From: GCA-2794515 sp034436155
GTDB lineage: Bacteria; Chloroflexota; Anaerolineae; Aggregatilineales; Phototrophicaceae
Assembly (NCBI GenBank): GCA_034436155.1
Contig: DAOTVP010000077.1
Coordinates: forward strand, 1-64,000
Direction: 5' to 3'
DNA length: 64,000 bases
Below are positions 59,681-64,000 of the stretch, in pieces (position 1 is the stretch's first letter; each line of letters opens with the position of its first letter). Both the position numbers and the translations under genes were made by a program. The notes beneath the pieces are model-generated. The model was not told the DNA's origin and did no database searches. It saw only the letters and a program-made list of their open reading frames with translations.

Positions 59681-60481
59681 ATGAGGTTTTATCACTTTTT
59701 AATATGGATATGCCTCATCTTTATCCTCACCGCATGTGGGGCGGATGGCGTAAGCCAACAGACGATGGTCGCCTATAATACGCTCGCCAGCACGCAACGC
59801 GCTTCCTTCTATATTACTGCTACGGTGGATGCAGAACGCGGACGGGTGACACTGGATGCCATTCAAGACCGCATAGACCGCGCCCTCGCACAACGCCAAT
59901 TTATGCTCTCGACGCTCGAAGCGCGGGGGATAGATACCAGTCAATTGCCACGCCCCACCACGCCGACACCCGCACCCCAATCGCCAACACCTGCCGATAT
60001 GCCAGCCGCCGATGTTACGCCGTTGGTTGGCGATACGCCCCTGCCGACCGCCGTGATCATCACCCCGTTAGCGGTTACACCAACAACTTTCGCCCTTCAG
60101 GGATCCGCCCAACCGATACCTGCCAATGTATCCTTGCCGAATAGCCCGTTGCGTGATGTGGTCATGTCGCAACGGGTTGGAAATGATGATTGTGCGGTGG
60201 GTATCACCAACACCTTCTCGGTGAGTAGCACCCAAATTTATATTGTGGCGCGGGCGGTGGGCGTGCAATCGGGGACGCCCTTAGGCTCTGTATGGCGAAA
60301 AGCCGATGGCACACCGTTGGTCGAATTCGATTTCACGCCCGATTTTACGATTCAAGATGCGTGCATTTGGTTTTTTGCCACACCAGAAGATTTTCCGTTT
60401 GAGGCGGGGAGTTATACCGTCACGCTGACGGTGAATAACCAGCCAGCAAGCAACCCTGTGCCGTTCACCATTGCGCCATAA
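59681..60481 (+). CDS. Lipoprotein of unknown function
   Basis: A signal peptide, MRFYHFLIWICLIFILTACG, ends in the lipobox LTAC. A helical segment (about 25-95), a Pro/Thr-rich linker and a C-terminal Ig-like beta domain follow (RVGNDDCAVGITNTFSVSST ... GSYTVTLTVNNQPASNPVPF). A pair of cysteines (DDCAVG, QDACIW) may form a disulfide. The start is the ATG at 59681; a longer reading to 59534 only translates repeat DNA. No ordinary ribosome binding site is visible, and a hairpin sits just upstream. Confidence 0.78.
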   Translation: MRFYHFLIWICLIFILTACGADGVSQQTMVAYNTLASTQRASFYITATVDAERGRVTLDAIQDRIDRALAQRQFMLSTLEARGIDTSQLPRPTTPTPAPQSPTPADMPAADVTPLVGDTPLPTAVIITPLAVTPTTFALQGSAQPIPANVSLPNSPLRDVVMSQRVGNDDCAVGITNTFSVSSTQIYIVARAVGVQSGTPLGSVWRKADGTPLVEFDFTPDFTIQDACIWFFATPEDFPFEAGSYTVTLTVNNQPASNPVPFTIAP

Positions 60482-60534
60482 ACCTACCCGATTTTACGGT
60501 ATGTGCGCGTGGGCTTGTTTGATATAGTACCTGT

Positions 60535-60679
60535 GCTTGTGGCTCAAAGCCACTAGCTAATAAAGCATCCTAAAGGATGCTCATTTATACCAAGATGATG
60601 TTGAAAATATCAAAAAATAGGCATACCAGCCACCTTTAGGTGGCTTTCAGGAATTAGCTGGATGCTTTGAGCATCCAGC
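60535..60679. repeat. Four-hairpin composite repeat A-B-B'-A', copy 4
   Basis: A1 is a 23-nt palindrome (60535-60557) centred on GGCTCAAAGCC. B1 is AGCATC-CTAAAG-GATGCT (60564-60581). B2 is AGCCAC-CTTTAG-GTGGCT (60628-60645). A2 is a 23-nt palindrome (60657-60679) centred on TGCTTTGAGCA. It fills the gap before the ABC exporter gene. Confidence 0.85.
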
Positions 60680-60714
60680 GACAACATGGCAAGTTTATCC
60701 AAAGGAGCAACCTT

Positions 60715-62643
60715 ATGTTTCATGGTGGTGGATGGTGGCGGTATTTAGATGCCGAAACAGCCCGTCCAAAAGTGACACGTCAACTCATCGGGCGCGTATT
60801 GGCGTATGCCCGTCCATATCGCTTGCATATCATCGCCCTATTGGGGACAATCCTCATCACAACCGTGTTAGGATTGCTCACACCACTTATTTTTCGAGAT
60901 TTGATAGATATCACACTCCCCAATCAAGATGTGGGGCGCTTAAACCTGCTGGCAATTGCGCTGGTGGCGATTCCGATGGCGGTCGGCGCGATTCGCATCG
61001 CCCAACGGCGCTTGAATAGCTGGATCGGCGAAGGCGTGATTTACGATTTGCGCGTATCATTATATGCCCACCTCCAAAAAATGTCGTTGCGTTTTTTCAC
61101 CAATACCAAAACGGGAGAATTGATGAGCAGGCTCAATAGCGATGTTATCGATGCCCAACGGGCGATTAGCAACACGATTGTCGAGATTATCACCAACATC
61201 ATCACCGTTGTGGCAACTTTAGCCGTGTTGATAGCGATGGATTGGCGACTCACGATTTTGGGCGTGATGGTGTTGCCGATATTCATCTTTTTGGCGCGAC
61301 GAGTGGGTGAGACGTTGCGCGAACTCTCGCGTGATCAGATGAAATACAACGCCCAGATGAACGCCATGATGAATGAAACGCTCAATATCAGTGGGGCGCT
61401 ACTGGTGAAATTATTCGGACGGCGCGATATGGAAGTGAGCCGATTTGATTCGCGGGCGGCGAGTGTGCGCGATATTGGCGTGAAGCGTGCGGTTATCGGC
61501 ACACAATTTTTTGTTGTGATTGGTTTGGTCTCGGCAATGGGGACGGCGTTGGTGTATTGGGTCGGTGGACACTTGTATCTGACCAGCCCGCAAACCTTCA
61601 CCATTGGCACGATTGTCGCCTTCGGCACGTATCTGACTCAGCTTTATGGACCGCTACAAGCCCTGACCAATGCGCCTGTGGATTTCGCCACATCGATGGT
61701 CAGTTTTGAGCGCGTGTTTGAAATTGTCGATATGCCCATCGAAATCACCGAAAAACCCAACCCGATTGTGCTATCGGATGTGCGTGGCGATTTAACCTTT
61801 GAGCATGTCACCTTTCGTTATCAACCCCTCACGGGTGGGTTATTGAGCAACGTGGAACGCTATGATGAAGAGAGTGTCGGCGCGGTGTTGAGTGGCGAAA
61901 ACGGATCTAGCAATGGTCATTCGCCCGAAACGACATCGCAGGCGCGGGAATTGGCGTTGAGTAACATTACATTCACCATCCAAGCGGGGCAATTGGTGGC
62001 ATTGGTTGGGCGCAGTGGGGCAGGCAAAACCACCATGACCTATCTGATACCGCGTTTATACGATCCCACTGAAGGGCGTATTTTGCTAGATGGTCACGAT
62101 TTACGCGATTTATCGCTCGAATCGCTGGCATACAACATCGGCATGGTGACGCAAGAGACGTATCTGTTTCATGATACCATCCGCACCAATTTGCTCTATG
62201 CCAAACTGGATGCGACCCAAGCCGAACTCGAATCTGCTTGTAAAGCGGCGAATATCCACGATTTCATCATCGGCTTGCCCAACGGCTATGATACGTTGGT
62301 CGGTGAACGTGGCTATCGCCTGAGCGGTGGCGAAAAACAACGCCTCGCGTTGGCGCGGGTCATCCTCAAAAATCCGCGTATTTTGGTGTTGGATGAAGCC
62401 ACATCCAGCCTCGACAGCGAATCCGAATCGCTGATTCAAGATGCGCTCAAGACCGTCATGGTGGGGCGTACCAGCATTGTCATCGCGCATCGCCTGAGTA
62501 CCATCCTCGCCGCCGACCTGATTTTGGTCATGGATAGGGGCGAAATTGTCGAGCGTGGCACGCACGCCCAACTCTTGGCAGAAGGTGGGATTTATGCGAC
62601 ACTGTATGAAACGCAATTTAGCAAACAACGAGAATTAGCATGA
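60715..62643 (+). CDS. ABC exporter, membrane and ATPase domains fused
   Basis: A half-transporter of 642 residues of the MsbA/LmrA type, expected to act as a dimer. Six membrane helices lie in residues about 20-330. In the ATPase domain are Walker A GRSGAGKTT (about 431-439), the signature LSGGEKQR, Walker B ILVLDEATSS and the switch histidine AHR. An extra segment of about 40 polar residues (about 372-412) lies between the first strand of the ATPase domain and Walker A. The substrate (lipid, drug or peptide) cannot be told. The start is the ATG at 60715 after AAAGGAG; a TTG-type start at 60667 lies inside repeat DNA. Confidence 0.92.
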   Translation: MFHGGGWWRYLDAETARPKVTRQLIGRVLAYARPYRLHIIALLGTILITTVLGLLTPLIFRDLIDITLPNQDVGRLNLLAIALVAIPMAVGAIRIAQRRLNSWIGEGVIYDLRVSLYAHLQKMSLRFFTNTKTGELMSRLNSDVIDAQRAISNTIVEIITNIITVVATLAVLIAMDWRLTILGVMVLPIFIFLARRVGETLRELSRDQMKYNAQMNAMMNETLNISGALLVKLFGRRDMEVSRFDSRAASVRDIGVKRAVIGTQFFVVIGLVSAMGTALVYWVGGHLYLTSPQTFTIGTIVAFGTYLTQLYGPLQALTNAPVDFATSMVSFERVFEIVDMPIEITEKPNPIVLSDVRGDLTFEHVTFRYQPLTGGLLSNVERYDEESVGAVLSGENGSSNGHSPETTSQARELALSNITFTIQAGQLVALVGRSGAGKTTMTYLIPRLYDPTEGRILLDGHDLRDLSLESLAYNIGMVTQETYLFHDTIRTNLLYAKLDATQAELESACKAANIHDFIIGLPNGYDTLVGERGYRLSGGEKQRLALARVILKNPRILVLDEATSSLDSESESLIQDALKTVMVGRTSIVIAHRLSTILAADLILVMDRGEIVERGTHAQLLAEGGIYATLYETQFSKQRELA

Positions 62644-63218
62644 CAGACCGTTTTCTGATTGTCGGATTGGGCAACATCGGCAAGCAATATGAAAATACGC
62701 GCCATAACATCGGGTTTTGGGTGGCAGATGAATTGGCACGCCGTCATAACCTGACCTTTGGCAAAGCAGAACGTAAAGCCGTCTCTGCTGATGGCATCAT
62801 TGAAGGGAAGCGCGTGCTGATTGCCAAACCGCAGACCTACATGAACCGGAGTGGCGAGGCAGTCCGTGCATTGTGCGATTTTTATAAAATCCCCAACACG
62901 CAGGTCATTGTGGTGCATGACGACCTCGATTTGCCACTCGGCACATTGCGAATCCGACCAACGGGTAGCGCAGGTGGTCAAAATGGAGTGAAAAGCATCA
63001 TTCAATATCTTGGCACGCAAGACTTTGCCCGCGTGCGTTGCGGAATCGGCAGACCCCCAGGTCACCAAGACCCCGCAGCGTATGTGTTACAAGCCTTTAG
63101 CGGGGATGATGCCATCACCGCGATGATTATGCGCGATCATGCCGCCAACGCCGTCGAGACATGGTTGCGCGAAGGGTTAGACATGGCGATGAACAAGCAT
63201 AACGGGACGGTAGGCTAA
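62640..63218 (+). CDS. pth: Peptidyl-tRNA hydrolase
   Basis: It frees tRNA from dropped-off peptidyl-tRNA. The 192 residues show VGLGNIGKQYENTRHNIGF with the catalytic His (about 22), PQTYMNRSGEAV, VVHDDLDLPLGTLRIR and GSAGGQNGVKSI. The start overlaps the end of the ABC exporter gene by 4 bp (ATGA), so the two are translationally coupled. mfd follows 6 bp later, a common neighbour of pth in bacteria. Confidence 0.96.
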   Translation: MTDRFLIVGLGNIGKQYENTRHNIGFWVADELARRHNLTFGKAERKAVSADGIIEGKRVLIAKPQTYMNRSGEAVRALCDFYKIPNTQVIVVHDDLDLPLGTLRIRPTGSAGGQNGVKSIIQYLGTQDFARVRCGIGRPPGHQDPAAYVLQAFSGDDAITAMIMRDHAANAVETWLREGLDMAMNKHNGTVG

Positions 63219-63224
63219 AAAAAT

Positions 63225-64000
63225 ATGCGCCTCACAGGGTTCAGTGATGTCCTGCGCGGGTCGGATGCGTATCAGACTCTCCTCTCACACTTGCGCGATG
63301 GCGATAATACGCCCATCAGCGCGGGGTTGATTCGCGCCTCGCGCCCGTTGTTGCTCGGCGCATTAGCAGAAGATTGGGGCGCGCCGATTATTTTCATCAC
63401 GGGACGGGCGAAATATGCCCATACGGTCGCCGAACAATTGCCCGTGTGGATACAATCCGATATGCCTATCGCCCGATTCGCAGAACCGACTGCCCAATTT
63501 TATGAGCGCATCGCGTGGGGCGAAACAGTTATCCATAATCGGGTACAAACCCTGAATTTATTGTTGGATGACCAACGTCGTCAGTCGGTGGTGGTCTCGT
63601 CTATGCGGGCGTTCATGACGCGCACCTTGCCCCCTGTGCAATTTAAGCAGAACTGCCTCACCATTCGCAAGCGTGACCGCTTTACGATTGATAAATTGGT
63701 CAAACGCTGGACGGATATGGGTTATGTCCATGCCTCAATGGTGTTGATGATGGGGACATTCTCTCGGCGCGGGGGGGTGGTGGATATTTTCCCTGTTGGC
63801 GCGGATATGCCGATCCGCATCGAATTTTTTGATGACGAAATCGACACCCTGCGCCCATTCGACCCCGCTACGCAACGGTCTGAGGGGCAAGTGGATGAAA
63901 TATTTATCCCGCCTGCCCGCGAATCCATGCCCCAATACGCGCCGATGGTGGCGTATCAATTGGCGGCGTGGTTCAAAAGTTTGCCATCCGCTACCGAAGA
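63225..64000 (+). CDS. mfd: Transcription-repair coupling factor Mfd, N-terminal part (runs off the window)
   Basis: Mfd removes stalled RNA polymerase at DNA lesions and recruits UvrA. The frame from the ATG at 63225 is open to the last base (258 codons and two bases). The UvrB-like N-terminal region is clear: MGTFSRRGGVVDIFPVGADM, then PIRIEFFDDEIDTLRPFDPA and TQRS, which matches the UvrA-binding module of Mfd. The helicase and RNA-polymerase-binding domains would lie beyond the window. It starts 6 bp after pth. Confidence 0.93.
   Translation, partial: MRLTGFSDVLRGSDAYQTLLSHLRDGDNTPISAGLIRASRPLLLGALAEDWGAPIIFITGRAKYAHTVAEQLPVWIQSDMPIARFAEPTAQFYERIAWGETVIHNRVQTLNLLLDDQRRQSVVVSSMRAFMTRTLPPVQFKQNCLTIRKRDRFTIDKLVKRWTDMGYVHASMVLMMGTFSRRGGVVDIFPVGADMPIRIEFFDDEIDTLRPFDPATQRSEGQVDEIFIPPARESMPQYAPMVAYQLAAWFKSLPSATE

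Overview
The window looks like the chromosome of a free-living, respiring bacterium, most probably a member of the Chloroflexota (Anaerolineae-like). This is an inference from gene content and style: a complete 14-subunit complex I with extra domains, a fused glycyl-tRNA synthetase, many short lipoproteins and beta-propeller proteins, single-domain FHA proteins, a roadblock protein, several toxin-antitoxin pairs, and intergenic spaces full of hairpin repeats. There is no rRNA, no tRNA that I can recognise, no CRISPR array, no prophage and no intact transposase gene. One structural RNA, tmRNA, is clear.

Layout. 1-8.2 kb: a CcdA-like fragment, efp and rho on the minus strand, a three-gene lipoprotein cluster, a Nudix-GNAT fusion, an alpha/beta hydrolase and a secreted protein. 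8.5-26.5 kb: the complete nuo locus in the order A-B-C-D-E-F-(TPR gene)-G-H-I, terminator, J-K-L-M-N, terminator. NuoH, NuoJ and NuoL all carry large additions that ordinary complex I subunits lack. 26.5-30.3 kb: an FHA protein, a LysM-L,D-transpeptidase and a CheW-chemoreceptor pair. 30.4-38.8 kb: pdxS with a small toxin-antitoxin cassette set in its 3' end between 58-bp direct repeats, then glyQS with three small genes, a DUF4058 protein, a DinB-like protein and prfA. 38.9-53.8 kb: recF, a membrane MutS-like ATPase, trmD, roadblock and FHA genes, a P-type ATPase, a second PIN toxin pair, an FMN hydroxy-acid oxidase, PEP carboxylase, a cytochrome P450 and an MNT/HEPN pair. 53.8-59 kb: a Bax inhibitor-1 protein and a five-gene minus-strand cluster (FHA, PspC, propeller, alginate-lyase-like, methyltransferase). 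59-64 kb: tmRNA, a lipoprotein, an ABC exporter, pth and the start of mfd, which runs off the end.

How the genes work together. The nuo locus feeds NADH electrons to quinone and pumps protons. rho, efp, prfA, glyQS, trmD, pth and tmRNA maintain transcription and translation, and recF and mfd serve DNA repair. FHA, roadblock, PspC and CheW/MCP genes point to phosphothreonine, small-GTPase and envelope-stress signalling, but no kinase or GTPase is in view.

The most notable structures are: (1) four copies of a 143-152 nt composite of four hairpins (A-B-B'-A'), in which the hairpin cores are conserved while the stem pairs change together; (2) a 225-bp MITE-like element with 16-bp perfect terminal inverted repeats and a 4-bp target duplication, which carries one such composite and has split another hairpin repeat whose empty version also lies in the window; (3) the pdxS-tail duplication around a toxin-antitoxin pair; (4) the remodelled complex I membrane subunits.
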